Shown: in pieces, positions 35,219-43,874 of the stretch
How positions within the stretch are numbered: position 1 is the first letter of the stretch
Layout of the letters: each line of letters begins with the position of its first letter
DNA from: Kineosporia succinea
Lineage (GTDB): Bacteria > Actinomycetota > Actinomycetes > Actinomycetales > Kineosporiaceae
Length of the DNA stretch: 64,000 nt
Assembly: GCF_030811555.1 (NCBI RefSeq)
Contig: NZ_JAUSQZ010000001.1
Location: 7,065,241 to 7,129,240 of the forward strand
Direction: 5' to 3'
Notes under the pieces: model-generated
What the model saw: the letters and a program-made list of their open reading frames with translations, nothing else
The model's database searches: none
Told to the model about the DNA's origin: nothing
Translations under genes and position numbers: made by a program

Positions 35219-35821
35219 TCAGGGACGCAGGGCCCGCAGGCCGATGGCGACGGTGCGGCGCAGCACAGCGACCGGAGCTCCGGCCTGGGCGTTCACCCGG
35301 ATGCCGGAGATCAGGCCGGACACCGCCCAGGCGATGTCGTCGGGATCGTCGTCGGACGTGACCGAGCCGTCGGCCTGCCCGTCGCGGGCCGCCTGCGCGA
35401 CCCAGGCGTGCTGGCGGCGCCGGTCGTCGTCGAGCAGCGCCCCGATGCGCGCGTCGCGCGAGCGCAGGTCGGGCGACATCAGGGTCGCGACGCTGATGCA
35501 GCCGGCGGCGTGCCCGTCGCGGGCGGCCTCCGCCTCCTCCCCGAGGACCACCTCGAGCAGGTCGTGCAGACGCTCGGCGCCGGTGCGCCCGGGACTGCAC
35601 AGGACCTGACGCTGGATCTCGCCCAGGGCCCGCAGGTAGGTGCCGAGCGCCCGCACGAACAGCTCGTCCTTGGAGGTGAAGGCGTTGTAGAGGCTGCCGC
35701 GGCCGACTCCGACCGCACCGCAGAGCTGTTCGGTGGTGGTGTCGGCGTAGCCGTGACGGCGGAAGGTGCGGGCGGCCGACATCAGCGCGGTCGTCTCGTC
35801 GAACGTGCGGGGGCGGGCCAT
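35219..35821 (-). CDS. TetR-family regulator
   Basis: 200 residues. ARPRTFDETTALMSAARTFRRHGYADTTTEQLCGAVGVGRGSLYNAFTSKDELF is the TetR DNA-binding domain, helix-turn-helix at about 27-48. The ligand domain has CISVATLMSPDL and VSGLISGIRVNAQAG. GAGGAG before the ATG at 35821 sets the start. It is followed on the same strand after 52 bases by the fusion flavoprotein gene, and a 24-base palindromic operator lies just upstream. Confidence 0.9.
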   Translation of the reverse strand: MARPRTFDETTALMSAARTFRRHGYADTTTEQLCGAVGVGRGSLYNAFTSKDELFVRALGTYLRALGEIQRQVLCSPGRTGAERLHDLLEVVLGEEAEAARDGHAAGCISVATLMSPDLRSRDARIGALLDDDRRRQHAWVAQAARDGQADGSVTSDDDPDDIAWAVSGLISGIRVNAQAGAPVAVLRRTVAIGLRALRP

Positions 35822-36242
35822 CAGGAACTCCTCTGCTCGAGCCCTGACGCTACTCGTTATGGACTTCAAAGTACAGAACTAGCCGGGCGCACTCCTCATC
35901 CTGCCGACCGGACATTGACGGACGATCGACGAGCCGGCGGGCTCCCGTACGTCCAGGTGAACTGGGCGACGGCGAGTTCGATCCCCGGCAGGCCGGGACG
36001 TGAGGACCCACCCGGTCGCGCACGGCGGCGGCCGACTGGGCGAGAAGCTCGGTCTGGCGCACCAGTTCGGCGCCCCGGGGGTCGTGCTGCGCCTCGCCGC
36101 CCCGGGCCCGGTAGGCCAGGCCGGCCTCTCGAGCAGGAAGGTGGTCAGGATCCCGGGATGGTGGACGAGGTGGTCGCCGGGCGTGGACACCGGCACCGGG
36201 CCGGTGGCGAGCTCTGGACGGCGTCCTGCGCGCACGCCTCGA
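35822..36242. other. Intergenic region, possibly with a decayed gene
   Basis: About 420 bases with no intact gene I can support. On the minus strand, coding-like segments occur in different frames: GDHLVHHPGILTTFLLE at about 36120-36180, then EAGLAYRARGGEAQHDP and ELVRQTELLAQSAAAVRDRVG one frame over, then IELAVAQFTWTYGSP in another. This is what a small gene with frameshifts would look like. No family is recognised. The operator at 35856-35879 is in this region. Confidence 0.35.
35856..35879. promoter_or_regulatory. TetR operator
   Basis: GTTATGGACTT-CA-AAGTACAGAAC is a 24-base inverted repeat matching at 9 of 11 positions per arm. It is AT-rich for this genome and begins 35 bases before the TetR ATG. 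Autoregulation of the TetR-flavoprotein operon is the likely role. Confidence 0.65.
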
Positions 36243-37676
36243 TCAGGAGGCTTCCAGGGCCTGGACGAGACGCGGCCTCACGCTCTGCACGTCGGACCGC
36301 GAGCGCCAGCGTTTCAGGGATTCGCCGAGGTGGCGCAGGTCGTGCCGGAGGGTGGCGGAGTCGACGTAGACCGCGTCGTCGAGAACCTCGTGGGCCAGGA
36401 CGCAGGCGGTGGCCGGGTCACCGGCGCCGGCGGTGGCCAGGGCGAGGCGACCGAGGACGCGGGTGCGGGCGCGGGCGGCGCCCGCGGGGACGCGGGCCAG
36501 GTGACGTCGCAGGACCGGCACGGCGTCTTCGGAGCGGCCGAGGTCGTGCAGGCACCAGCCGAGCACCAGGTCGCCCGGATCGGCGACGGTCGTGGTGCCC
36601 AGCACGGTGCCCGAGGTGCCGGGGGTGAGCTGCTCGAAGAGCTCGTCGGCCTCGTCGAGGGCGCGGCGGCAGTCGTCGTGACGGCCGCGCAGGGCGTACC
36701 CCTGGGCCTGGCGCTGCCGGGCGAGGGCCTGGATGCGGCGGCCTCCCGGACCGGCCGGAGCGGTGTGGGCGGCGCGGGCGGCCAGGTCGACGGTGGTCTC
36801 GGCGTCGGCCCGGTAGAGCGCGGCGTTGGCGTGGCGGATGTGGGCGTAGGCGGCCAGTTCCCGGTCGCCCGCGGCGTCGGCGCAGCGCACGGCCAGGTGG
36901 GTCCAGCGGGCCATGGCCCGGTCGTCACCCGACTCCTGCGCCATCCAGCCGGTGAACTCGGCGAAGCGCGAGGTGAGCATGAGCAGCGGGGCCCGGTCGG
37001 CCGGCCGGGCGGCCTTGGCCAGGGACATCAGGCTGCGGACCTGGGCGTCGAGGATCGGCAGCAGCACGCCCGGGGGCTGGCTCTGGCCGAGATGACGCAG
37101 CTGCTGCAGCATCACGGTGAAGGCGGCGGTGACGGTGCCGTCGGCAGCGGGGGCCGGGGCGGCCACGGCCAGGAGCGGCAGCGACCCGCCGATGGCGAGC
37201 ACCTCGCGGCGGCCCAGACCCGGCCGGTCGCCGGTCATCTCGGTGAACCAGTCCGGCGCGCCGGCCACGACGGTGCGGGGTGCGGCCCGGGTGTCAGGTG
37301 CGGCCCAGGTGGCGGCGTCGCCGGGACCCGACCCGCACGTGCCGCTGGGCCCACCCCGGTCACCCGACTCGGCCCGGTCACCCGACTCGGCCCGGCCACC
37401 CGACTCGGCCCGGCCACCCGGCTCGGTCGCGGTTGCGGGTTCGCCCCAGGCCCGCAGTTGTCCCTGGGCGCCGAGCGCGGCGTCACAGAGGCGGACGAGC
37501 TCGGGGCTGGCCGTCTTGCTGCCGTTCTCGACCCGGCTGAGATAGCCCTTGGTGTAATGGACGCGGGCCGCGAGGGCACCGAGCGACCAGCCGGCCGCCA
37601 GACGCCGCCGCCGGATCTCGGCGCCCACAGCAACGACAGCTCCGGCCGGCGCCTGCGAGCTCGGTTCTGACGACAT
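36243..37676 (-). CDS. XRE-family regulator with TPR-like C-terminus
   Basis: 477 residues. Residues about 17-75 are a helix-turn-helix (GAEIRRRRLAAGWSLGALAARVHYTKGYLSRVENGSKTASPELVRLCDAAL). A low-complexity linker (GRAESGDRAESGD) follows, then a hydrophobic stretch (LAIGGSLPLLAVAAPAPA) and alpha-helical TPR-like repeats to the end. Such proteins are numerous in streptomycetes and relatives and resemble the helical repeat regulators of development or conjugation. A 287-base region with hairpins separates it from the TIR gene upstream. Target unknown. Confidence 0.85.
   Translation of the reverse strand: MSSEPSSQAPAGAVVAVGAEIRRRRLAAGWSLGALAARVHYTKGYLSRVENGSKTASPELVRLCDAALGAQGQLRAWGEPATATEPGGRAESGGRAESGDRAESGDRGGPSGTCGSGPGDAATWAAPDTRAAPRTVVAGAPDWFTEMTGDRPGLGRREVLAIGGSLPLLAVAAPAPAADGTVTAAFTVMLQQLRHLGQSQPPGVLLPILDAQVRSLMSLAKAARPADRAPLLMLTSRFAEFTGWMAQESGDDRAMARWTHLAVRCADAAGDRELAAYAHIRHANAALYRADAETTVDLAARAAHTAPAGPGGRRIQALARQRQAQGYALRGRHDDCRRALDEADELFEQLTPGTSGTVLGTTTVADPGDLVLGWCLHDLGRSEDAVPVLRRHLARVPAGAARARTRVLGRLALATAGAGDPATACVLAHEVLDDAVYVDSATLRHDLRHLGESLKRWRSRSDVQSVRPRLVQALEAS
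37361..37426 (-). repeat. 18-base in-frame tandem repeat
   Basis: CACCCGACTCGGCCCGGT-type units at 37361-37378, 37379-37396, 37397-37414 and a partial copy to 37426 encode the Gly-Asp/Gly-Arg-Ala-Glu-Ser linker of the XRE regulator. Linker length could change by slippage without breaking the frame. Confidence 0.8.
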
Positions 37677-37834
37677 GAGCGCTCCCGGTCACCTGCGGTC
37701 AGGGTGAAGTCGTGCGTTCGGCACGGATCCTGGATCTTCTCGACGTTCATCACGGTAGTCATCTCGGCACACATCCGTCCGGTTCCCGGCGCCCGGCTGT
37801 CGATGACGATCGTGCGCGCGGCCCGCGCACCGCA

Positions 37835-37901
37835 CCAGGGGTTTCCCAGTGCCTTCCGCCGGGGCCGGGCCGACCTGCCCCGGGCAATGGGAAACCCCTG
37901 G
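37835..37901. repeat. Nested hairpins after the TIR gene
   Basis: CCAGGGGTTTCCCA (37835-37848) and TGGGAAACCCCTGG (37888-37901) are a perfect 14-base inverted repeat. The loop contains CCGGGGC and GCCCCGG as an inner stem. Toward the TIR gene stop, GCTCCC...GGGAGC and GGGGACGTCCCC add further hairpins. The cluster lies after the minus-strand TIR gene and may be its terminator, but it is more complex than one needs for that. Confidence 0.65.
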
Positions 37902-37963
37902 CCCTCGCTCGGGCTCCCGCGCGAGGCTGGGAGCGACCGGGAGGGGACGTCCCCGGGGCAGGC

Positions 37964-39217
37964 TCAGCGAGTTCGCTGGGGTGCCCCGGGGACGCGCGCC
38001 GGCCGGCTCAGCGCGATCCACAGACCCAGCGCCGAGACCACGTTCAGCACGATCCGGCCCATCGAGTCGGTGAGCGAGGCGTCGTAGTCGTGATGCAGCG
38101 CGACGTAGTTCACGGCGGCCGCCACCGAGACGAGGGCCAGCATCGTGAAACCGGAAAGGGCCGCTCCCCGAACCGGTTCGGGAATGCGCGCCGGGACCAG
38201 GACAAGAGCGGCGACGGTCACCACGGCCGCGGCCACGAACGTGGTGAACCCATGGTGGTGACTCGCGACCTCCAGCAGCTGCCCGAGCAGGATCAGCACG
38301 GCACCCGCCACGGCGGTGACCACCCGGCGCCCGTGACGCAGCTCGGACGCCGGTAGCTGCCGGGCCCAGGCCCCGACCGCGCCGAGCAGCAGGAAACCGG
38401 CCAGAACACACGTCCACAAGCCGGTTCCGATGGTGTACACGTACTCGTCGGGATCTTCGACGAGCTCGCGCCAGACCCACAGCGGGTCCACGACCGCCAG
38501 GAACCCGGCGACGCCCACCAGCCCCATGGCCACGGCCTCGAACTGCCCGCGCAGCAACCAGAGCAGGGCCAGCCCCAGCCCGGCCAGCGCCAGCACCCCG
38601 CGCGGGAACAACATCGAGTAGGCCCACTCGGTCCAGCCCAGCTCGACCACCCGCTCGCCGTCCACCCAGGGCAGCCACATCGACAGCAGCACCGTCGCCA
38701 GCCCGGCCGTCACCAGCCACAGCGCCGGCGTCTCGGCCGCGCGCGCCGGGGCGAGCTCCAGCTCGGGCACCCGCTGACGCAGCCGGGCGATCAGCAGGCC
38801 GATGTCGGCGTCGGCCTCCTTGTGGCCCAGGCGGATGTACTGCCGGTCGGCGATCGGCCGGACGTCGGCCGGGAGGTCCTCGGCGATCAGCGGCCGCACC
38901 CCGTCCACCAGGACCGGCACGATCAGCAGCCCGCTCTCCAGGGCCAGCCGGATCTCGCGGCGCACCCAGTCGTCCGGGTCGTCGATACGGCGCCGGCCGT
39001 CCTCACCGGGTTCGAGCCAGCGGGGCCCGATGACGGCCAGCAGCACGGACGCGTCCCTCACGCCCCGGCGGATCCGCTCGGGGAACGACTCACCCATCTG
39101 CATGGTGCGGCTGGCCCGGAACACCTGCTCGGCGCCGAAGACCTTGCCCAGCTCCCGGTCGAGCACCACCGACCAGCCCGGGTCCTCGCTGCGGTAGGTG
39201 ATGAAGATGCGCGCCAC
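37964..39217 (-). CDS. TIR-domain protein with polytopic membrane domain
   Basis: 417 residues. Residues 1 to about 140 are a bacterial TIR domain: ARIFITYRSEDPGWSVVLDRELGKVFG, VRDASVLLAVIGPRWLEPGEDGRRRIDDPDDWVRREIRLALESGLLIVPVLVDG. From about 170 there are seven or so membrane segments (ALWLVTAGLATVLLSMWLPW to VLNVVSALGLWIALS). TIR domains in bacteria serve either as adaptors or as NAD-cleaving enzymes in phage defence; the membrane half could anchor or sense. The GTG at 39217 has GAGGGGGCGG before it. No partner gene of a known defence system is adjacent. Confidence 0.85.
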   Translation of the reverse strand: MARIFITYRSEDPGWSVVLDRELGKVFGAEQVFRASRTMQMGESFPERIRRGVRDASVLLAVIGPRWLEPGEDGRRRIDDPDDWVRREIRLALESGLLIVPVLVDGVRPLIAEDLPADVRPIADRQYIRLGHKEADADIGLLIARLRQRVPELELAPARAAETPALWLVTAGLATVLLSMWLPWVDGERVVELGWTEWAYSMLFPRGVLALAGLGLALLWLLRGQFEAVAMGLVGVAGFLAVVDPLWVWRELVEDPDEYVYTIGTGLWTCVLAGFLLLGAVGAWARQLPASELRHGRRVVTAVAGAVLILLGQLLEVASHHHGFTTFVAAAVVTVAALVLVPARIPEPVRGAALSGFTMLALVSVAAAVNYVALHHDYDASLTDSMGRIVLNVVSALGLWIALSRPARVPGAPQRTR

Positions 39218-39665
39218 TGACCGCCCCCTCGACGGTGCCCCCGCTTTCGTGTACGGCGGCACGAACCGAGCAGTTTAGACGAAAGCGCGCGATACCGGAC
39301 GCCCGTCCCGCCACCGGGCCGAAAGGGCTGACAGGACGGGCATCAGGACGCCCCTGGGTGGCGCTGCCGACCAAGGCCGGGACCGTGCGCCAGGGAACGT
39401 ATTTCGACTTCTCCCACCACGAAGCCCGAGCGGGTCACCGCGGCGGCGGCCGGGTCGGACGTCCCGCCGACCCGGGCCGAGCGGTACGAGCCGTTCCGGG
39501 CCGCCGGGTACCGCGTCCCCCGAAACACCCACGGCCGCCTGGAGCAACCGCGGTTCCCGGAAACATCCCCGCCGGTAAGCGGGTGCGCGGGCCCTGCGCG
39601 GCATACACTTCCTCCCGGTCCATTTTGTCGGGAATCAGCGCGCACCGTTCGCCGGAGGGCAGGAC
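39218..39665. promoter_or_regulatory. Divergent intergenic region
   Basis: About 450 bases between the TIR gene and the DHCR24-like gene, with no recognisable gene. TACACT at 39604-39609 is a possible -10 for the plus-strand gene at 39666, and a less GC-rich TAAACT on the minus strand near 39272-39277 could serve the TIR gene. I see no strong palindrome. Confidence 0.35.
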
Positions 39666-41057
39666 ATGACCGAACGCTGGAGCAATCTCGTCGCAGCTCT
39701 TCTGCACCGCCCCGCAACCGATTACGAGACCAGCGTCCAGCGTCTGCGTGAGCAGTGGACGCCGGGCGAGGGGCAGCTGAGGCTGCACAAACGCACGATC
39801 TCCAACCTGTTCAGGTACCAGCCCCGGGCCTCCGACCGCCCGGTCCGGCGGGTCAGCCTCGACGACTTCAACGTCGTCATCGGGCTCGACCCGCAGGCCC
39901 GCACGATGGACGTCGGGGGTCTGACCACCTTCGAGAGCGTGGTGCGGCACTCGCTGCCGCGCGGCTTCCTGCCCCTGGTGACGCCCGAGCTCAAGCACAT
40001 CACGGTGGGCGGGGCGATCGTCGGCATCGGGGTCGAGTCGACCGGCTTCCGGCACGGTTTCGTGCACGACGGCCTGCTCGAGGCCGACGTGCTGCTGCCC
40101 TCGGGCGAGATCGTCACCGCCAACGCGGACAACGAGCACGCCGATCTCTTCCACGCGCTGCCCAACTCCTACGGCACGCTGGGCTACGTGCTGCGGGCCC
40201 GGATCCGGCTGCAGCCGGCTCCCGGCTACGTGCACCTGCGCAACGAGTCGTTCGGCACGGCCGGTGAGTTCCTGCAGGCGATGAAGGCCGCCACCGAGCG
40301 CGACGACATCGACTTCGTCGAGGGGCTCTTCCACGGCGACGGGCGTTTCCGGCTCTCCACCGGGCGGATGGTCGGGGGCCCGGTCGCGACCGACGACATC
40401 ATCCGGAAGCACCTCTACTACCGACTGGTGGACGAGCAGGCCGACGTCCACCTGTCCACGTTCGACTACATCTTCCGGTTCGACGCGGACTGGTTCTGGA
40501 ACGTGCCCGAGGGCGGGGTCTACGACTGGTTCCGCCGCTACGCCCCGGCCCGCATGCGCACGTCGGGCTTCTACACCCGGTTCGCGGCCCTCAAGACCGC
40601 GTACATGGAGCGCACCGGGCGCGGCGACCCGCAGGTGGAGCCCCTGATCCAGGACTGGCAGGTGCGCTGGGACGACGCCGAAGAACTGGTGCGCTTCTGC
40701 CTGGAGCACGTCGACCTGGGCGGGCGGCCGTGGGCGGTCATCCCGATCCGCAGCCCCGGCCAGGCCACCCTGTACCCGGTCAAGCCCGGCGAGCTGTACC
40801 TGAATCTCGGCTCCTACTGCCAGGTCCGGCGCCCCGAGGGGATGGAGCCGTTCACCTGGACCCGCATCGTCGACCGCAAGTGCCTCGAGCTGGGCGGGAT
40901 CAAGATGCTGTACTCGTCGACGTTCCTGACCCGGGCCGAGTTCGACGAGACCTACAACGGGGCCGACTACCGGCGTCTGAAGGCGAAGTACGATCCGCAG
41001 GCGCAGGCGATGGACCTCTTCGAGAAGACGGTGTACCAGGCGCAGGGGGCGCAGTGA
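39666..41057 (+). CDS. DHCR24-like FAD-binding oxidoreductase
   Basis: 463 residues. VRRVSLDDFNVVIGLDPQARTMDVGGLTTFESVV and LVTPELKHITVGGAIVGIGVESTGFRHGFVHDGL are the FAD-binding PCMH elements of the vanillyl-alcohol-oxidase fold, closest in pattern to delta-24 sterol reductase (DHCR24). In actinomycetes similar flavoproteins reduce methylene fatty acyl chains together with a SAM-dependent methyltransferase (TmsA/UfaA type). No methyltransferase is adjacent here, so substrate is open. The gene overlaps the next small membrane peptide by one base. Confidence 0.87.
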   Translation: MTERWSNLVAALLHRPATDYETSVQRLREQWTPGEGQLRLHKRTISNLFRYQPRASDRPVRRVSLDDFNVVIGLDPQARTMDVGGLTTFESVVRHSLPRGFLPLVTPELKHITVGGAIVGIGVESTGFRHGFVHDGLLEADVLLPSGEIVTANADNEHADLFHALPNSYGTLGYVLRARIRLQPAPGYVHLRNESFGTAGEFLQAMKAATERDDIDFVEGLFHGDGRFRLSTGRMVGGPVATDDIIRKHLYYRLVDEQADVHLSTFDYIFRFDADWFWNVPEGGVYDWFRRYAPARMRTSGFYTRFAALKTAYMERTGRGDPQVEPLIQDWQVRWDDAEELVRFCLEHVDLGGRPWAVIPIRSPGQATLYPVKPGELYLNLGSYCQVRRPEGMEPFTWTRIVDRKCLELGGIKMLYSSTFLTRAEFDETYNGADYRRLKAKYDPQAQAMDLFEKTVYQAQGAQ

Positions 41058-41179
41058 TGAAGAAGGTTCTCGGCCTGGCCGCGGTGCTGGCCGTGGCGGT
41101 GGGGGTGCTGGTGACCCGGCGCTCCCGCGAGCACGACGAGGTGGACATCTCGATGTACCGCCCCTGGCCCCCGCGGTAG
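41057..41179 (+). CDS. 40-residue single-pass membrane peptide
   Basis: The frame starts in the TGATG junction with the DHCR24-like stop, so translation is coupled. It encodes a Lys-Lys start, one hydrophobic helix (VLGLAAVLAVAVGVLV), then RRSREHDEVDISMYRPWPPR. GGGGGC in the upstream gene can serve as ribosome binding site. The strict coupling and the sensible topology argue for a real gene, perhaps a membrane anchor or partner of the flavoprotein. Confidence 0.65.
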   Translation: MKKVLGLAAVLAVAVGVLVTRRSREHDEVDISMYRPWPPR

Positions 41180-41278
41180 TCGCGGGCGGCGCGGATCCCG
41201 GCCGGTGTTCAGGCGCGGCCCCCGGGCGCCGACAACGACCGGGTCCGCGCGTCCGCAGTCGAGGGGGATCGGCCGACC

Positions 41279-42865
41279 ATGGTCAGTGCGCCGCGCCGCC
41301 GGGCCCGCGTCCGGCGGCTGCCGTCGATCGCCACGTACGCGGTCCTGGTGCTCGTCGTGCTCGTCGACGTCGTCGCGTCCCTCACGGGGCACCGCGGTCC
41401 CGCGCTGCTCGGGGCGATGTTCCTGCCCGTCATGCTCATCTCCGTGGGCTGGACGGTGCGGGCCGCCCGGCATCCGTCCCTCGATCCGCGGAGCCGAAGA
41501 CCCTGGCGGTTCCTGGCTCTCGCGTTCGTCATCCACTCCGTGTACGGCACCCTGATCGGGATGTCGATCCAGAACGCCCGGCTCACCGAGAGCGACTTCG
41601 ACGGCCCGGTGGTCGCGGCCGTGGTCCTGCGCCTGGTCGAGGTCCCCGTGCTGCTGGCCGGGCTTCTGGCGTTCTCCGGTGAGCCCCCGACCGTCTGGGT
41701 GCGGCGGAAACTGGCCCTGGACGTCACCACCGTCGTGGGGCTGGCCACCATGGGCGTCTGGTACTGGTTCGTCGGACCCGGCCTGTTCGCCGAGGAGTCG
41801 CTGTCCGGCATGAGCCGCCTGGGGATCGTGCTCCTGCCCGTCTGCGACACGGTGCTCCTGCTCGGCATCGTCACCGTGCTCATGCGGGGTGTCGTCACCA
41901 CCGCGCGCCGCCCGGTCACGCTCCTGCTCGCCGGTCTCACCGCCAATCTGGCCGTCGACTCGCTGCTCACCTTCGAGGCCGTCTTCCGGGGAACCGGCCG
42001 CACCGCACTGTTCACCGACCTGATGACCCTCACCCCGCTCGTGCTCACCACCGCGGCCGCGCTCGAGCAGTGCCGGCTGGCGTCCGGGGAACGCCGCGCG
42101 GACCCGGTGCCCGAGCGGCTGCGTCCCTACACCGCCCTGCCCTACGTCGCCCTGGCCCTCGGCTACACGCTGCTGTTCGTGGTCGCCGTGCGGGCGGGCT
42201 CGTTCCCCTGGCCCGGCCTGGTGCTCGGCGCGATGGTGATGACCGGGGCGGTGGCCGCGCGGCAGCTGGTCTCGCTGCAGGAGAACCACCAGCTCGCCGT
42301 CACCGACCTGCTCACCGGTCTGGCGAACCGGCGTCTGCTGCGCGACCACATGCTCCGGGCCGCCGATCGCGGCCGCCGCACCGGGCGTCCCCACGCCCTG
42401 CTGCTCCTCGACCTCGACGGCTTCAAGCAGATCAACGACACCCACGGCCACGACGCCGGCGACGCCGTGCTCGTCGCCTTCGCCCGGCTCCTGCGACGGC
42501 ACACCCGCGCCGCCGACACCCCGGCCCGGCTCGGCGGCGACGAGTTCGCGATGCTGCTCAACGGGATCACCGATCACCGCGACGCCGTCGACGTGGCCGA
42601 GCGCCTGCTGACCGAGCTGCGCCAGGGGCCACTGGTGCCGGCCGACGGGAGGGTCCCGGCGCTCACGACCGGGTGCAGCATCGGGATCGTGCTGTCCGAC
42701 CCGCAGGCCCCCGAGGACCCGCACCAGCTGCTGCGCCGGGCCGACCAGGCGATGTACGAGGCCAAGCGCGCGAAAACCCAGGGCTGGCTGGTCTTCCGTG
42801 AGATCCCGGCGCCGAGGAGCAGCACCCGCGACGAACTGACCGGCTCCGGCCCCCAGGACGCGTAG
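41279..42865 (+). CDS. Membrane-bound diguanylate cyclase (GGDEF)
   Basis: 528 residues. About ten hydrophobic segments fill residues 15-345, followed by a GGDEF domain (VTDLLTGLANRRLLRDHML, LLLLDLDGFKQINDTHGHDAGD, RLGGDEFAML). The active-site GGDEF is at 419-423. RAAD sits five residues before it, the correct place for the inhibitory I-site, so product feedback is expected. It makes cyclic di-GMP from two GTP. The N-terminal region is probably a ligand-sensing membrane domain. c-di-GMP could influence the exopolysaccharide system, but no PilZ or PelD receptor is visible in the window. Confidence 0.92.
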   Translation: MVSAPRRRARVRRLPSIATYAVLVLVVLVDVVASLTGHRGPALLGAMFLPVMLISVGWTVRAARHPSLDPRSRRPWRFLALAFVIHSVYGTLIGMSIQNARLTESDFDGPVVAAVVLRLVEVPVLLAGLLAFSGEPPTVWVRRKLALDVTTVVGLATMGVWYWFVGPGLFAEESLSGMSRLGIVLLPVCDTVLLLGIVTVLMRGVVTTARRPVTLLLAGLTANLAVDSLLTFEAVFRGTGRTALFTDLMTLTPLVLTTAAALEQCRLASGERRADPVPERLRPYTALPYVALALGYTLLFVVAVRAGSFPWPGLVLGAMVMTGAVAARQLVSLQENHQLAVTDLLTGLANRRLLRDHMLRAADRGRRTGRPHALLLLDLDGFKQINDTHGHDAGDAVLVAFARLLRRHTRAADTPARLGGDEFAMLLNGITDHRDAVDVAERLLTELRQGPLVPADGRVPALTTGCSIGIVLSDPQAPEDPHQLLRRADQAMYEAKRAKTQGWLVFREIPAPRSSTRDELTGSGPQDA

Positions 42866-42871
42866 AGCGGC

Positions 42872-43837
42872 TCAGGCGAACGCGTTCACCTCGGTGAGCT
42901 CGGCGGAGAACGCCCAGAGACGTCGTGCCTCGGCCGGGTCCACCGCGTGCCGCATCACCCCGGGCCGCGAGAAGTCGAACGCGTCCGTCAGCGGCGCCAC
43001 GTCGCAGTCCTCGAGGTACAGCCCTCCCAGGCCGTCGAGGGTGGACGACGTGGCCGCCCAGACCGAGGTGGCCGCGCCCTGGGAGGGGGTCTTGAACGGG
43101 TGGCCGGGCGCGGGTCCGCCGTCGGCGTCCAGCCAGCCCATGGCGATCTGCTCGGCCTTGGGCAGGAACCGCTGCAGTTCGGTGTCGATCACGCCCGGGT
43201 GCACCGAGAACGCGCGCACGCCGTGGTCCCGCGCGAGCCGGTCCAGCTGCACCGCGAACAGGCTGACCGCCGACTTGGCCTGGGCGTAGGCGGCCCACTT
43301 GTCGTACGGGGAGGTCTCGAAGTGTGGGTCGTCCCAGCGGATCCCACCGCCCCGGTGACCGCGGGAACCGACCGCCACCACCCGCGTCCGCACGCCCCGC
43401 TCCAGCGCCGGCCACAGCCGGTTCACCAGGGCGAAGTGCCCCAGGTGATTGACCGCGAACTGCGACTCCCAGCCCGGGCCGACCCGCCGCAGGGGTGGGG
43501 CCATGATCCCGGCGGAGGTGACGAGGATGTCGAGGGCGCGGCCGGTCGCCAGGAACTCCGCGGCGAAGCGGGCGACGCTGCCGAGGTCGGCCAGGTCCAT
43601 CGCGCTGACCTCGGCCCCGGTGCCGGCCAGCGCCTGCCGGGCCGGCTCGAGGCGGCGGGCGGGTACGACGACGGTGGCCCCGGCCCCGGCCAGGGCCTGC
43701 GTGGTGGCCAGGCCGATCCCGGAGTAGCCGCCCGTGACGATCGCGGTGCGGCCGGTCAGGTCGATGCCCTTGAGCACGTCGTCGGTGGTCGTGTGCGCGC
43801 CGAGGCCGGTGCCCAGGGGTTGCTGCGGTGTGTTCAC
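42872..43837 (-). CDS. Short-chain dehydrogenase/reductase
   Basis: 321 residues, classical-to-WWOX-like SDR. TGRTAIVTGGYSGIGLATTQAL is the cofactor motif, NHLGHFALVNRL the central helix, and YAQAKSA the catalytic YxxxK; VGSRGHRGGG contributes the Ser. GAGGAGAACC precedes the GTG. It is divergent from an MLTR regulator at 43961, and such SDR/MLTR pairs are a common arrangement in which the regulator represses the SDR. Confidence 0.9.
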   Translation of the reverse strand: MNTPQQPLGTGLGAHTTTDDVLKGIDLTGRTAIVTGGYSGIGLATTQALAGAGATVVVPARRLEPARQALAGTGAEVSAMDLADLGSVARFAAEFLATGRALDILVTSAGIMAPPLRRVGPGWESQFAVNHLGHFALVNRLWPALERGVRTRVVAVGSRGHRGGGIRWDDPHFETSPYDKWAAYAQAKSAVSLFAVQLDRLARDHGVRAFSVHPGVIDTELQRFLPKAEQIAMGWLDADGGPAPGHPFKTPSQGAATSVWAATSSTLDGLGGLYLEDCDVAPLTDAFDFSRPGVMRHAVDPAEARRLWAFSAELTEVNAFA

Positions 43838-43874
43838 GGTTCTCCTCGATGAGCGGTGGAGCTCCCAGGAAAGA

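Noticed and set aside
37835-37901. Terminal inverted repeats of an insertion sequence
   Set aside because: Only 39 bases lie between the arms and no transposase gene is near.
39235-39669. 144-residue plus-strand frame before the DHCR24-like gene
   Set aside because: Composition is Arg/Gly/Pro-rich, the frame runs into the next gene and no ribosome binding site or family is seen.
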